From Ornithinimicrobium faecis (GTDB lineage: Bacteria > Actinomycetota > Actinomycetes > Actinomycetales > Dermatophilaceae), in NCBI RefSeq assembly GCF_023923225.1, contig NZ_CP099489.1, positions 3,162,001 to 3,226,000 of the forward strand: 64,000 nucleotides of DNA, given 5' to 3'. The first letter of the stretch is position 1. Each line of letters opens with the position of its first letter. The translations under genes and the position numbers were made by a program. The notes beneath the pieces were generated by a model. That model searched no databases. It was not told where the DNA came from and saw nothing but the letters and a program-made list of their open reading frames with translations. Positions 8,942-17,245 of the stretch are shown here, piece by piece.

Positions 8942-9750
8942 GCGCGCTGGCGCTCCTGCTCATCGCGGTGGGCCTCAGCGACTTGATCGCGGCCCGTGGG
9001 TGGTCCGACCGGCACACCGGTCGCCGGGTGGGAGCCCTGGCCGGGTTGGCGTCCGTCGCCGCCCTGGCCCTGCTCGCCGGGTTGACCGGCTGGGGGGACC
9101 TTGCCCTGTTGACGATCGCCGGACTGACGACTGGCGGCTGGGTGGTCCTGGCCGGGCGGGCCGACGACTCCGACCTCGGCCAGGGCCTGGCTCTGGCCGC
9201 CCTGGCAGCGGGCACGGCCCTGAGTGTCCTGCTCAGCGGGTGGGCGACTCCCGCAGGCGGAGCCTTGGGCCGGTGGCTGGAGTGGACGGGCATCGAGGCG
9301 CTGGCCGGCGCGGACCCCACCCGGGTGCTGCTCCTCGTCGGTCTGGTCCTGGCGCAACTGTCGACGGGCAACGTGATCGTGCGGCTGGTCCTGGCTCACA
9401 CCGGTGCGCTCAACCCCCTGGGTGGACCGCAGGCCTCCGACCGGCTCCGGGGCGGGCGACTGCTCGGCCCGATGGAGCGGGTCTTCATCCTCGGGCTGGG
9501 GTTGGCCGGTCAGGTCACGGCCGCCAGCATCGTCATCGCGGCCAAAGGGTTGATCCGCTGGCCGGAGTTGCAGCGGGCCAGCCGCGACTCGGAGCGGCTC
9601 GAGCAGGCGGCTCGGGACACCCCCGACGCGCGGAAGAACCAGGCTGCCTCCACCGCGAGCATCGACCAGGTGACCGAGTACTTCCTGATCGGCAGCTTCG
9701 TCAGTTGGCTGGTCGCCCTCGTTGCCCTGGTGGTCGCCCACCTGGGCTGA
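8938..9750 (+). CDS. SatD-associated polytopic membrane protein
   Basis: A 270-residue protein starting at a GTG that overlaps the satD stop by 4 bp. It has about seven to eight hydrophobic segments. The conserved-looking C-terminal part contains MERVFILGLGLAGQ, IVIAAKGLIRWPELQ and a final TM segment, TEYFLIGSFVSW. Similar membrane proteins are commonly encoded beside satD, so the two likely act together at the membrane. The specific function is unknown. Confidence 0.7.
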   Translation: MSALALLLIAVGLSDLIAARGWSDRHTGRRVGALAGLASVAALALLAGLTGWGDLALLTIAGLTTGGWVVLAGRADDSDLGQGLALAALAAGTALSVLLSGWATPAGGALGRWLEWTGIEALAGADPTRVLLLVGLVLAQLSTGNVIVRLVLAHTGALNPLGGPQASDRLRGGRLLGPMERVFILGLGLAGQVTAASIVIAAKGLIRWPELQRASRDSERLEQAARDTPDARKNQAASTASIDQVTEYFLIGSFVSWLVALVALVVAHLG

Positions 9751-9762
9751 GTCCAACCCGAC

Positions 9763-9798
9763 ACTGTCGTGCCACACCGGACTGTCGTGCCACACCGG
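9763..9798. repeat. 18-bp perfect tandem duplication
   Basis: ACTGTCGTGCCACACCGG occurs twice in direct tandem at 9763-9780 and 9781-9798. It lies in the 137-bp space between the convergent membrane-protein and RNase J genes. Confidence 0.85.
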
Positions 9799-9887
9799 GC
9801 ACCGGTGACCGCTCCTGCACGCCAGCCGACCCACACGCACCAGGTGAGCACACGGCATACAGCTCGCTGGTCGTGCCGTGGCTCCGA

Positions 9888-11573
9888 TCAGGCGTCGATG
9901 ACGATCGGGATGATCATCGGGCGGCGACGCAGTTTGCTGCCGACGAACGATCCGACGGTGCGCCGGATGACCTGCTGGAGTTGGTGACTGTCGGTGGTGC
10001 CGTTGGCACGGGCCTCCTCCAGTGCGGCCTCCAGACGCGGCCGCACCTTGTCGAAGACCGCAGCGTCCTCGGCGAACCCGCGGGTCTGGATCTCCGGACC
10101 CGCCGCGACCTTGCCCGTGGAGGGATCGCGCACCACGATGATCGTCACGAAGCCCTCGTCGCGCAGGATCCGACGGTCCTTGAGCAGGCCCTCCGTCGTG
10201 CCGCCGACCGACGAGCCGTCGACGTAGATGTAGCCGACATCGACCGCACCGACGATGCTGGCCTTCCCGTCGACCAGGTCCACCACGACCCCGTCCTCGG
10301 CGAGGATCACGTTGTCCTCCGGGACCCCCGTGGCGATCGCCAGGTCCCCGTTGGCCACCAGGTGACGCCACTCGCCGTGCACCGGCATCACGTTCTTGGG
10401 GCGCACGATGTTGTAGCAGTAGAGCAGCTCACCGGCGCTCGCGTGACCGGAGACGTGCACCAGGGCGTTGCCCTTGTGGACCACCTTGGCGCCCAGTCGG
10501 GTCAGGCCGTTGATCACGCGGTAGACGGCATTCTCGTTGCCGGGGATCAGCGAGGAGAGCATCAGGACGGTGTCGCCCTCCCCCACCTCGATCTTGTGGT
10601 CGCGGTTGGCCATCCGGGACAGCGCGGCCATCGGCTCACCCTGGGAGCCGGTGCAGATGAGCACCTGCTCGTCATCGGGCAGCTGGGCCAGTCGGCCGAG
10701 GTCGACGAGCACGCCGTCCGGCACCCGCAGATAGCCGAGGTCGGCGGCGATGCCCATGTTGCGGATCATCGAGCGGCCGACCATGGCGACCTTGCGCCCG
10801 GACTCCTCGGCGGCGTCCAGCACCTGCTGGACGCGGTGCACGTGGGAGGAGAAGCACGCGACGATGATGCGGCGCTCGGAGTGGTGGAAGACGCGCTCGA
10901 TGGCGGGTGCGATGTTGCGCTCGGCTGTCGTGAACCCGGGCATCTCGGCATTGGTGGAGTCGGTCAGGAAGAGGTCGACCCCCTCCTCCCCCAGCCGGGC
11001 GAACGCACGCAGGTCGGTGATCCGTTTGTCCAGCGGCACCTGGTCCATCTTGAAGTCGCCGGTGTGCAACAGGGTCCCCGCCGGCGTCCGCACGAAGACC
11101 GCGAGCGCGTCAGGGATGGAGTGGTTGACCGCGACAAACTCGCAGTCGAAGGGAGCGAGGTGCTCGCGATCGCCCTCCCGCACACCCAGCGTGTAGGGCG
11201 TGATCTTGTGCTCCTTGAGCTTGGCCTCGATCAGGGCCAGCGTCAGCTGCGAGCCGACGAGCGGGATGTCGGGCTTGCGACGCAGCAGGAACGGCACTGC
11301 GCCGATGTGGTCCTCGTGACCGTGGGTCAGCACGATGGCCACGATGTCGTCCCAGCGGCCCTCGAGATAGTCGAAGTCGGGCAGGATCAGGTCCACGCCG
11401 GGGTGCTCGTCCTCGGGGAAGAGGACGCCGCAGTCGATGATCAGCAGCTTGCCGGCATACTCCACGACCGCCATGTTGCGGCCGATCTCACCGAGTCCCC
11501 CGAGGGCGACGACCCGCAGGCCGTTCTTCGCGAGGGGGCCTGGGGCGGTGAGTTCAGGATGCGGGTGGCTCAT
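9888..11573 (-). CDS. rnj: Ribonuclease J
   Basis: A 561-residue metallo-beta-lactamase/beta-CASP nuclease. The Zn-binding motif HGHEDH is at residues 84-89 (VLTHGHEDHIGAV). Further motifs are a second histidine region (LLHTGDFKMD), SDSTNAE-like DSTNAEMPG, and beta-CASP segments such as VHVSGHASAGELL. It performs 5'-to-3' exonucleolytic and endonucleolytic RNA decay and maturation in the cytoplasm. The length matches actinobacterial RNase J. The promoter hexamer TAACCT is 6 nt before the ATG, indicating a leaderless mRNA. Confidence 0.95.
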   Translation of the reverse strand: MSHPHPELTAPGPLAKNGLRVVALGGLGEIGRNMAVVEYAGKLLIIDCGVLFPEDEHPGVDLILPDFDYLEGRWDDIVAIVLTHGHEDHIGAVPFLLRRKPDIPLVGSQLTLALIEAKLKEHKITPYTLGVREGDREHLAPFDCEFVAVNHSIPDALAVFVRTPAGTLLHTGDFKMDQVPLDKRITDLRAFARLGEEGVDLFLTDSTNAEMPGFTTAERNIAPAIERVFHHSERRIIVACFSSHVHRVQQVLDAAEESGRKVAMVGRSMIRNMGIAADLGYLRVPDGVLVDLGRLAQLPDDEQVLICTGSQGEPMAALSRMANRDHKIEVGEGDTVLMLSSLIPGNENAVYRVINGLTRLGAKVVHKGNALVHVSGHASAGELLYCYNIVRPKNVMPVHGEWRHLVANGDLAIATGVPEDNVILAEDGVVVDLVDGKASIVGAVDVGYIYVDGSSVGGTTEGLLKDRRILRDEGFVTIIVVRDPSTGKVAAGPEIQTRGFAEDAAVFDKVRPRLEAALEEARANGTTDSHQLQQVIRRTVGSFVGSKLRRRPMIIPIVIDA

Positions 11574-11579
11574 GCCGCA

Positions 11580-11585
11580 AGGTTA
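11580..11585 (-). promoter_or_regulatory. -10 box of leaderless rnj promoter
   Basis: On the minus strand TAACCT is followed by exactly 6 nt and then the ATG of RNase J. The transcription start would therefore coincide with the start codon. No Shine-Dalgarno sequence is present. Confidence 0.55.
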
Positions 11586-11653
11586 CGACCCGCACGATGG
11601 GGTCGGCATGCGGTGGGGCCAGGGGCGCGGTTGTCCGGCTGCCTGAAGTGGGT

Positions 11654-11698
11654 GATCGCGCCGCTACCCGCTCGGGGGGTCCGGGTAACGGCGCGATC
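11654..11698. terminator. 16-bp stem hairpin in the rnj-thyA divergent region
   Basis: GATCGCGCCGCTACCC (11654-11669) pairs with GGGTAACGGCGCGATC (11683-11698) with one mismatch around a 13-nt loop. The roughly 300-bp region lies between divergent genes, so it is not an obvious 3' terminator. It may be an operator, an attenuator or a relic. Nothing coding is visible in the region. Confidence 0.5.
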
Positions 11699-11859
11699 GA
11701 CCCCTACTCTCACGCAGAGTGATTGAAGAAACCATACCAGTGAGGCGTGATGTGCGTCACACAAGCTCTGGCCTGCATCTTTGCCGGTGAACAACGGCTG
11801 TTCGCGGGAGAGAGGGCGCTTCTGGCGCGGCCGCGACGGTCAGTGTCATCGTCCACAAC

Positions 11860-11865
11860 TAGAGT
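11860..11865 (+). promoter_or_regulatory. -10 box of leaderless thyA promoter
   Basis: TAGAGT ends 6 nt before the ATG at 11872, which puts the predicted transcription start on the start codon. The -35 region is weak. Confidence 0.5.
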
Positions 11866-11871
11866 TCACTC

Positions 11872-12684
11872 ATGCGCCAGTACCTCGACCTGTTGACCCG
11901 CGTCCGCGACGAGGGCGTCCGCAAGGACGACCGCACCGGCACCGGGACCCTCTCGGTCTTCGGTCACCAGATGCGATTCGACCTCACCGAGGGCTTCCCC
12001 GTGCTGACGACCAAGAAGCTCCACCTGCGCTCCATCACCGGTGAGTTGCTGTGGTTCCTGCGCGGCGACACCAACATCGAGTGGCTGCACGAGCGCAAGA
12101 TCCGCATCTGGGACGAGTGGGCCGACGCCAACGGCGATCTCGGGCCCGTCTATGGCCACCAGTGGCGCTCCTGGCCGACACCGAACGGCGAGACGATCGA
12201 CCAGATCGCCCGCGTGATCGAGTCCATCCGCACCAACCCCGACTCTCGCCGCCACATCGTCACTGCGTGGAACGTCGCGGACGTGGACCAGATGGCCCTC
12301 CCCCCGTGCCACACGATGTTCCAGTTCTATGTCACGCCAGGCGTGGACGGCGGACGCGGGCGCCTGTCCTGCCAGCTCTATCAGCGCAGCGCCGACATCT
12401 TCCTCGGCGTGCCGTTCAACATCGCCAGCTATGCCCTGCTGACTCAGATGGTGGCGCAGGTGACCGACCTGGAGGTCGGCGATTTCGTCCACACGATGGG
12501 CGACGCTCACCTCTATCTCAACCACCTCGACCAGGCGCAGGAGCAGCTGACCCGCGAGCCCGGCCCGTTGCCGACACTGTGGCTCAACCCCGAGATCCGG
12601 GCGATCGATGAGTTCGATATCGAGGACATCGAGGTGCGCGACTATGTCGCGGCGCCCACCATCAAGGCCCCCATCGCGGTCTGA
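11872..12684 (+). CDS. thyA: Thymidylate synthase
   Basis: A 270-residue ThyA, close to the usual 264. The catalytic Cys146 sits in [12 protein letters not shown]. The folate/dUMP binding segments are [20 protein letters not shown] upstream and [20 protein letters not shown] downstream. It methylates dUMP to dTMP using 5,10-methylene-THF, which is oxidised to dihydrofolate. The adjacent gene, 11 nt downstream, contains the dihydrofolate reductase that recycles this product, so the pair is one functional operon. Confidence 0.97.
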   Translation: MRQYLDLLTRVRDEGVRKDDRTGTGTLSVFGHQMRFDLTEGFPVLTTKKLHLRSITGELLWFLRGDTNIEWLHERKIRIWDEWADANGDLGPVYGHQWRSWPTPNGETIDQIARVIESIRTNPDSRRHIVTAWNVADVDQMALPPCHTMFQFYVTPGVDGGRGRLSCQLYQRSADIFLGVPFNIASYALLTQMVAQVTDLEVGDFVHTMGDAHLYLNHLDQAQEQLTREPGPLPTLWLNPEIRAIDEFDIEDIEVRDYVAAPTIKAPIAV

Positions 12685-12695
12685 CCCGCTCCTTC

Positions 12696-13640
12696 ATGAC
12701 TCACTTCTCTGTCGTCCCGGCGGCCTATCTGGTGCTCACCCGGGAGACCGCCGGCACCACCGAGGTGCTCCTGCAGCGGCGCGGAGCCACCGGCTACATG
12801 GAGGGGTGGTGGGCCTGCGGGGCGGCTGGTCACGTTGAGGCCGGCGAGCCGGCCGACCTGGCCGTATGCCGTGAGGCGGCCGAGGAGCTCGGCGTCACCA
12901 TCGATCCTGGTTCCGTCAGCCTGGCCGCCGTCCTGCAGCGCGGCTGCGTGCTCGGGGGGCCGATCGAGCAACGGATCGACCTGTTCTTCACCGCTTCGCG
13001 CGTCAGCGGTGAGCCGACCATCACCGAGCCGGACAAGGCCGCCGACCTGCACTGGTGGCCCCTGGACGACCTCCCCAACCACGTGGTCCCGCACGAGCGC
13101 CAGGTGCTCGAGCAGTTGCGTGACGCGGCGGCCGCCTCCGGGCCGATCCCTCAGTTGCTCACCCGCGGCTTCAACCAGAGCCTGACGCTGGTCGCCGCGG
13201 TCGGGCGCAACGGCGTGATCGGTGACGGGTCGTCGATGCCGTGGCACCTTCCCGAGGACCTGGCCTTCTTCAAGCGCACGACGATGGGCGGGGTGATGGT
13301 GATGGGCCGCGGCACCTGGGACTCCATCGGCCGCGCCCTTCCCGGGCGGCGCACCATCGTCGTGACCCGCGACCGGACATGGTCCGCACCCGGTGCCGAG
13401 GTGGCACACTCGCTGCCCGAGGCGCTCCTCATGGCCGGTGACATCGAGGTCTTCATCGCCGGCGGCGGCCAGATCTATGAGCAGACGATCGCGGCCGCCT
13501 CCCGCCTGGTGATCACCCATGTCGAGCAGGACCCCGATGGCATGGTGCGCTTCCCATCCATCGACACGTCTCAGTGGCGCGAGACCAGCCGCGAGGATCG
13601 CGACGGTTTCGCCTGGGTGGAATACCTCCGCCACCCCTGA
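12696..13640 (+). CDS. Nudix hydrolase-dihydrofolate reductase fusion
   Basis: A 314-residue two-domain protein. Residues 5-130 form a Nudix hydrolase with a complete Nudix box at 45-67 (GHVEAGEP...CREAAEELGV). Residues about 161-313 form DHFR: LTLVAAVGRNGVIG, MPWHLPEDLAFFKRTT with catalytic Asp188, GVMVMGRGTWDSIG, and FIAGGGQIYEQ for NADPH binding. The DHFR half reduces dihydrofolate to tetrahydrofolate, completing the thymidylate cycle with the upstream thyA. The Nudix half could remove a nucleotide or pterin triphosphate (for example dihydroneopterin triphosphate) or sanitise nucleotides; its substrate is inferred only. No stop or frameshift separates the domains. Confidence 0.92.
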   Translation: MTHFSVVPAAYLVLTRETAGTTEVLLQRRGATGYMEGWWACGAAGHVEAGEPADLAVCREAAEELGVTIDPGSVSLAAVLQRGCVLGGPIEQRIDLFFTASRVSGEPTITEPDKAADLHWWPLDDLPNHVVPHERQVLEQLRDAAAASGPIPQLLTRGFNQSLTLVAAVGRNGVIGDGSSMPWHLPEDLAFFKRTTMGGVMVMGRGTWDSIGRALPGRRTIVVTRDRTWSAPGAEVAHSLPEALLMAGDIEVFIAGGGQIYEQTIAAASRLVITHVEQDPDGMVRFPSIDTSQWRETSREDRDGFAWVEYLRHP

Positions 13641-13989
13641 CCCCCTCCCCCTTCCGATCCGGCGACGTCTGGTGGAGCTCCTGGCGGAGTCCGACCAGAC
13701 TGCGGGAGACCTCACTTCGGTGATCCGCGAGGAGTTCGGCATCAGCCAACCCGCAGTCTCGAACCACCTTCGGGTGCTGCGTGACTCCGGTTTCGCCGTG
13801 GCTCAGCGCGAGGGATCTCGTCAGCGATATCGCCTGGAGGCCGAGCGCCTCTCGGAAGTCGATGTGTGGCTTCACAAGCATCGTGCCCGTTGGACGGTTG
13901 CCTTTGATGCCCTCGAGACGGAGCTCCACCGGGGCGCCCGCCAGCGGCCCACACACACCCCTCCTCACCAGGACAGGACAGACCGATGA
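13537..13989 (+). CDS. ArsR-family HTH transcriptional regulator
   Basis: The conserved region reads IRRRLVELLAESDQTAGDL, then EFGISQPAVSNHLRVLRDSG and the wing REGSRQRYRLEAERL, a clear ArsR winged helix. The start is uncertain: the first helix begins just after the DHFR stop, and the nearest upstream in-frame ATGs (13519, 13537) lie inside the DHFR gene. The ATG at 13537 has an AGGA upstream, giving about 150 residues and roughly 100 bp of overlap. The stop overlaps the start of the SRPBCC gene (ATGA). ArsR-SRPBCC pairs are common, and the regulator probably controls this operon. Confidence 0.8.
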   Translation: MAWCASHPSTRLSGARPAARIATVSPGWNTSATPDPLPLPIRRRLVELLAESDQTAGDLTSVIREEFGISQPAVSNHLRVLRDSGFAVAQREGSRQRYRLEAERLSEVDVWLHKHRARWTVAFDALETELHRGARQRPTHTPPHQDRTDR

Positions 13990-14540
13990 CGCTTTCCACC
14001 ATCACCCGCATCCTTCACGGGACGCCGGACCAGCCGACCCTGAGCTTCGCGCGGGACTACGCCTTCTCCCCCGCCGACTTGTGGAGCGCCCTCACAGACG
14101 CGACCCGCTTGAGCCGCTGGTTCGGTCACTTCGACGGGCCCGCGCCCCAGCGCGTCGGCGACACCTTCGTCGTCGACCTCGGCGGAGGGGACGCGGACCG
14201 GGCCACGGGGACCGTGACGACCTGCGAGCCGGAGCACTCGCTGAGTTATGGCTGGCAGTGGCAGGACGAGCGTCCGAGCCAGGTGCAGGTGACGCTCGAG
14301 CCGAACGGTGCAGGGACACGACTACGGCTGCGTCACACGCTCGCCGAGCCCGACCACGTCGTGGGCTACGGCGGTGGCTGGGAGCAGATGCTGATGGCCC
14401 TCGACGACGAGCTCACCGGGACGACCACCACGCAGAGCACCCACGAGGCCGTTGAGCAGGAGGGCAACCGGGCCTGGGGCGCTTTGCTCTCAGAAGCTGG
14501 ACAGCGTGATGGGGCCGTTGACGGCGCCCAGGGGACCTAG
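13986..14540 (+). CDS. SRPBCC/AHSA1-like domain protein
   Basis: A 184-residue protein with the AHSA1/START-like fold signature: FSPADLWSALTDATRLSRWF near residue 30, then GDTFVVDLGGG and a C-terminal GGGWEQMLMALDDEL helix. The family forms a helix-grip cavity that binds hydrophobic ligands; the ligand here is unknown. It is translationally coupled to the ArsR regulator upstream. Confidence 0.85.
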   Translation: MTLSTITRILHGTPDQPTLSFARDYAFSPADLWSALTDATRLSRWFGHFDGPAPQRVGDTFVVDLGGGDADRATGTVTTCEPEHSLSYGWQWQDERPSQVQVTLEPNGAGTRLRLRHTLAEPDHVVGYGGGWEQMLMALDDELTGTTTTQSTHEAVEQEGNRAWGALLSEAGQRDGAVDGAQGT

Positions 14541-14583
14541 TAGATTCCTAACAGTTGGAACTCACTTGGAGGGGCAGTGATTC

Positions 14584-14958
14584 ATGTCTGGCCAGTCACA
14601 CCACGCGGGATCGCTTAGTCACACGTTGGGGTTAGCGTTGGCGACTGCCAGTCTAGTGACCCTGACCGCGTTCCTAGCGCCCACGACGCCAGCGACAGCG
14701 AACGGTTGGCAGCCAGGGGCGCAGGAGCCTTCGGGATCGGCCACGCTGTATAGGGACTGCCCGGCCGGCAAGCAGGTCGGTGCAGCGAGCACCATTGCCA
14801 CTTCAGGCTCGACTCTCCATGCCTATGTGAGTGGCGGCCAAACGTACACGCGGGCCTTCAGTGGCCGAGTCTCACTGTCTATATCGCCGTTCAACTACGC
14901 AACCGTCAATTTCTCGTCCAACCGCGACTTTACGTCGGTGCAGACGGCGTGCGGCTGA
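14584..14958 (+). CDS. Small secreted two-cysteine protein (locus A)
   Basis: A 124-residue protein with a Sec signal peptide (hydrophobic LGLALATASLVTLTAFLA, then a TPATANG cleavage region), behind GGAGG at 14570. The mature part of about 85 residues is Ser/Thr/Gly/Tyr-rich, with two Cys, near its start (RDCPAGK) and at its end (TACG). In spacing of C, H-Y-S, LS-S and C it resembles the small protein at 25046-25378. GC content is visibly lower than in neighbouring genes. It overlaps the lipoprotein gene by 10 bp. No known family was recognised; a secreted peptide effector or bacteriocin-like product is one speculation. Confidence 0.6.
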   Translation: MSGQSHHAGSLSHTLGLALATASLVTLTAFLAPTTPATANGWQPGAQEPSGSATLYRDCPAGKQVGAASTIATSGSTLHAYVSGGQTYTRAFSGRVSLSISPFNYATVNFSSNRDFTSVQTACG

Positions 14959-15620
14959 GTCCGAGTCGAACCATGCTGTGTGCTGCACTGGCCCTTTCAG
15001 GATGCACCGGTCCGGGGCCCGCTGGAAGCGACGAGAATTCACCTAGTGTCGCTTCGACATCAACGAACATTGCACTTGCGGAGGCTGAGGCACCCAGTGA
15101 CTACGCGGATCACATGGCAGAGATGGCCGCGCTCCTCGACATCGAGGATCCACCAGAAACAACGCCAGTCCGAGTCATCACCGCGTCCGAGTATGACTCC
15201 GTGATGCAGTCCTGCCTGGCCGATCAGGGCTTCGAGGTGGAGCTACCTGCCGGTGGGGGATTCGACATCCAGCTGCCCAACGATCAGGTGCCATCCTTCC
15301 GTCTTGCCCACTATGAGTGCGAGGGAACGTTCCCCGTGCACGAGCTCTACCGGCGCGAGTCTGGACCCGAAGAGCAACGTCGGGAGTACCAGTGGCTGAC
15401 AGAAGTCCTTGTGCCCTGCCTGAGTGAGGAGGGCATCGACGTCAGCGACCCGCCCACGCTGGAGAGCTTTCAATCGTCCTATGAGCGGCCTCAGCGTTGG
15501 CATCCGGTCAACGAACTGCTCGAGAGCATGGGGCCCGCTCGCGTGAGCGACCTGTCTCAAACCTGTCCGCTGGACCCTCCCGCCGAGGTGATATTCGGCG
15601 AGCCGAACGGGCCTTCGTAA
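14949..15620 (+). CDS. Lipoprotein with four-Cys domain (locus A)
   Basis: A 223-residue protein from a GTG overlapping the previous stop. The lipobox LALSGC is at residues 14-19, followed by a Ser/Thr/Glu linker. The domain after residue 65 has a pattern shared with the lipoprotein at 24271-24963: an ASEYDSVMQSCLADQG-type start, HYEC, YQWLTEVLVPCLSEEGID, and a late TCPL. The shared Cys spacing suggests two disulfides outside the membrane. ATG 14973 is an alternative start. Function unknown. Its coupling to a small secreted protein suggests the pair acts together (processing, receptor or immunity are possibilities). Confidence 0.65.
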   Translation: MRLSPSRTMLCAALALSGCTGPGPAGSDENSPSVASTSTNIALAEAEAPSDYADHMAEMAALLDIEDPPETTPVRVITASEYDSVMQSCLADQGFEVELPAGGGFDIQLPNDQVPSFRLAHYECEGTFPVHELYRRESGPEEQRREYQWLTEVLVPCLSEEGIDVSDPPTLESFQSSYERPQRWHPVNELLESMGPARVSDLSQTCPLDPPAEVIFGEPNGPS

Positions 15621-15632
15621 CCAGCCGCTGGC

Positions 15633-16742
15633 TCAGGCGTCGTAGTCGATGACGACCGCGTCGGTGACCGGGTGCGACTGGCAGGTCAGCACGATGCCGG
15701 CGTCGACCTCCTCGTCCTCCAGGGCATAGTTGCGGTCCATCCGCACCTCGCCCTCCACGACGCGTGCCCGACACGTGCCACAGACACCATTGGTGCAGCT
15801 GAATGGCGCATCCGGACGCTCGCGCAGGGTCGCTGCGAGGATCGACTCGGACTGGCTCTTCACCGGGACCTGCGTGGTGCGACCGTCGAGGGTGATGGTG
15901 ACTGTGGCCAGCGGTTTCGCGTCCGGAGGGGGCGGTGGCGCCGGCGGCTTGGTGTCCTCGACGTGGAAGACCTCGTGGTGCACATGCTCGCGGTCGACGT
16001 CGTGCTCGGCGAGGACCTCCCGAGCGGTCTCGACCATGCCGAGCGGCCCGCAAAGATACCACTCGTCGACGTCGCCGACGGAGATGAAGGACTCGAAGAA
16101 GCCCTCCAGCCGGTCGCGATCGAGGCGGCCGGAGAACAGCTCGACGTCCTGGACCTCGCGGGAGAGCACGTTGAACAGCTGGAACCGGTCGGGGAACCGG
16201 TTCTTGAGGTCCATCAGCTCCTCGAGGAACATGATCGTGTCCGTGCGCCGGTTGCCGAAGACGAGGGTGGCCTGGGAGTCAGGCTCCTCCTCCAGTGCCG
16301 TGCTCAGCAGCGACATGACGGGCGTGATGCCCGACCCGGCGGCGATCGCGACGTGATGTCGGGCGACCCCGGGATCAGTGGGGCAGGTGAAGCCGCCGAT
16401 CGGCGTCATCACCTGGAGCACCTCACCGGGCTCGGCGTTGTCGTGCAGCCAGTTGGACATCGCCCCCTCTGGCACCCGGGCGGTCGCCACCCGCAGCTCG
16501 CCCGTCTGCTGGGCCCGCTTCCGCGAGACACAGATCGAGTAGGAGCGCCGCAGGTCCTCACCGCCGATCGTGGCGCGCACCGTCAGGTGCTGTCCGGGCT
16601 CGAAGGCATACTCATCGCGCAGCGCGGGGGGCACCGTGAAACTGATCGCGACAGCCTCGTCGGTGAGCCGCTCGACACGACTGATGGTGAGCCCGTGGAA
16701 GACGGCGCGGTGCCGCTTGGGCTTGGTGGTGGTCAGGTGCAT
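15633..16742 (-). CDS. paaE: 1,2-phenylacetyl-CoA epoxidase reductase PaaE
   Basis: About 369 residues from the ATG at 16742, overlapping the paaD stop (TGATG). The order is an FAD domain with RRSYSICVS, an NAD domain with AAGSGITPVMSL and YLCGPLGMVE, then a Pro-rich linker and a plant-type 2Fe-2S ferredoxin domain with CTNGVCGTCRARVVEG and a final LTCQSHP. It transfers electrons from NAD(P)H to the PaaAC di-iron oxygenase. It is the last gene of paaABCDE and ends 12 bp from the convergent lipoprotein gene. Confidence 0.96.
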   Translation of the reverse strand: MHLTTTKPKRHRAVFHGLTISRVERLTDEAVAISFTVPPALRDEYAFEPGQHLTVRATIGGEDLRRSYSICVSRKRAQQTGELRVATARVPEGAMSNWLHDNAEPGEVLQVMTPIGGFTCPTDPGVARHHVAIAAGSGITPVMSLLSTALEEEPDSQATLVFGNRRTDTIMFLEELMDLKNRFPDRFQLFNVLSREVQDVELFSGRLDRDRLEGFFESFISVGDVDEWYLCGPLGMVETAREVLAEHDVDREHVHHEVFHVEDTKPPAPPPPPDAKPLATVTITLDGRTTQVPVKSQSESILAATLRERPDAPFSCTNGVCGTCRARVVEGEVRMDRNYALEDEEVDAGIVLTCQSHPVTDAVVIDYDA

Positions 16743-17245
16743 CAGGTCGCCTTGAACTCCTCGAACGGCTCCCGGCAGGAACGGCAGCGCCGGAGCGCCT
16801 TGCACGCGGTCGAGCCGAAGCGGGACAGCTCCTCAGTGTCGGCGGAGCCACAGCTCGGGCAGACTACCTGGCGGACCGAGAGGTCCACCACGACGGGGCC
16901 GCTGGGACGCGCTGGCCCAGACCCACTCGGCGGAGCAATTCCGAAGCGCCGCAACGACTCCCGGCCCTGCTCGCTCATCCAGTCGGTGGTCCAGGCAGGT
17001 GACAGCGTGGTCACCACGTCGGGGACCAACCCGTGCGCTCGCACCGTGTGCTTGATGTGGTCTGTGATCGCCTGCACCGCAGGGCAGCCGCTGTAGGTCG
17101 GGGTGATCGTCACGTGGACCGTGCCGTCCTCGACGGTGATGTCCCGGACAATGCCCAGGTCATCGATGCTGATCACCGGGATCTCCGGGTCCGGGATGTC
17201 GCGGATGGCCGCCTCGATGCCGGTCACCACAGTCATCGTGCTCAC
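16742..17245 (-). CDS. paaD: Phenylacetyl-CoA epoxidase maturation/assembly subunit PaaD
   Basis: About 167 residues. The MIP18/DUF59 domain carries IPDPEIPVISIDDLGIVRD and TPTYSGCPAVQAI; the C-terminal zinc ribbon carries VVCPSCGS and CRSCREPFEEF. PaaD is required for epoxidase activity, probably Fe-S/di-iron maturation. The GTG at 17245 overlaps the paaC stop (GTGA); a GTG one codon upstream and an ATG at 17236 are alternatives. Confidence 0.95.
   Translation of the reverse strand: MSTMTVVTGIEAAIRDIPDPEIPVISIDDLGIVRDITVEDGTVHVTITPTYSGCPAVQAITDHIKHTVRAHGLVPDVVTTLSPAWTTDWMSEQGRESLRRFGIAPPSGSGPARPSGPVVVDLSVRQVVCPSCGSADTEELSRFGSTACKALRRCRSCREPFEEFKAT

Noticed and set aside
12696..13640. Nudix-DHFR frame as two adjacent genes joined by a sequencing error
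   Set aside because: The frame is continuous with a natural linker (residues about 140-160), and both domains are complete; no overlapping start/stop sits at the junction.
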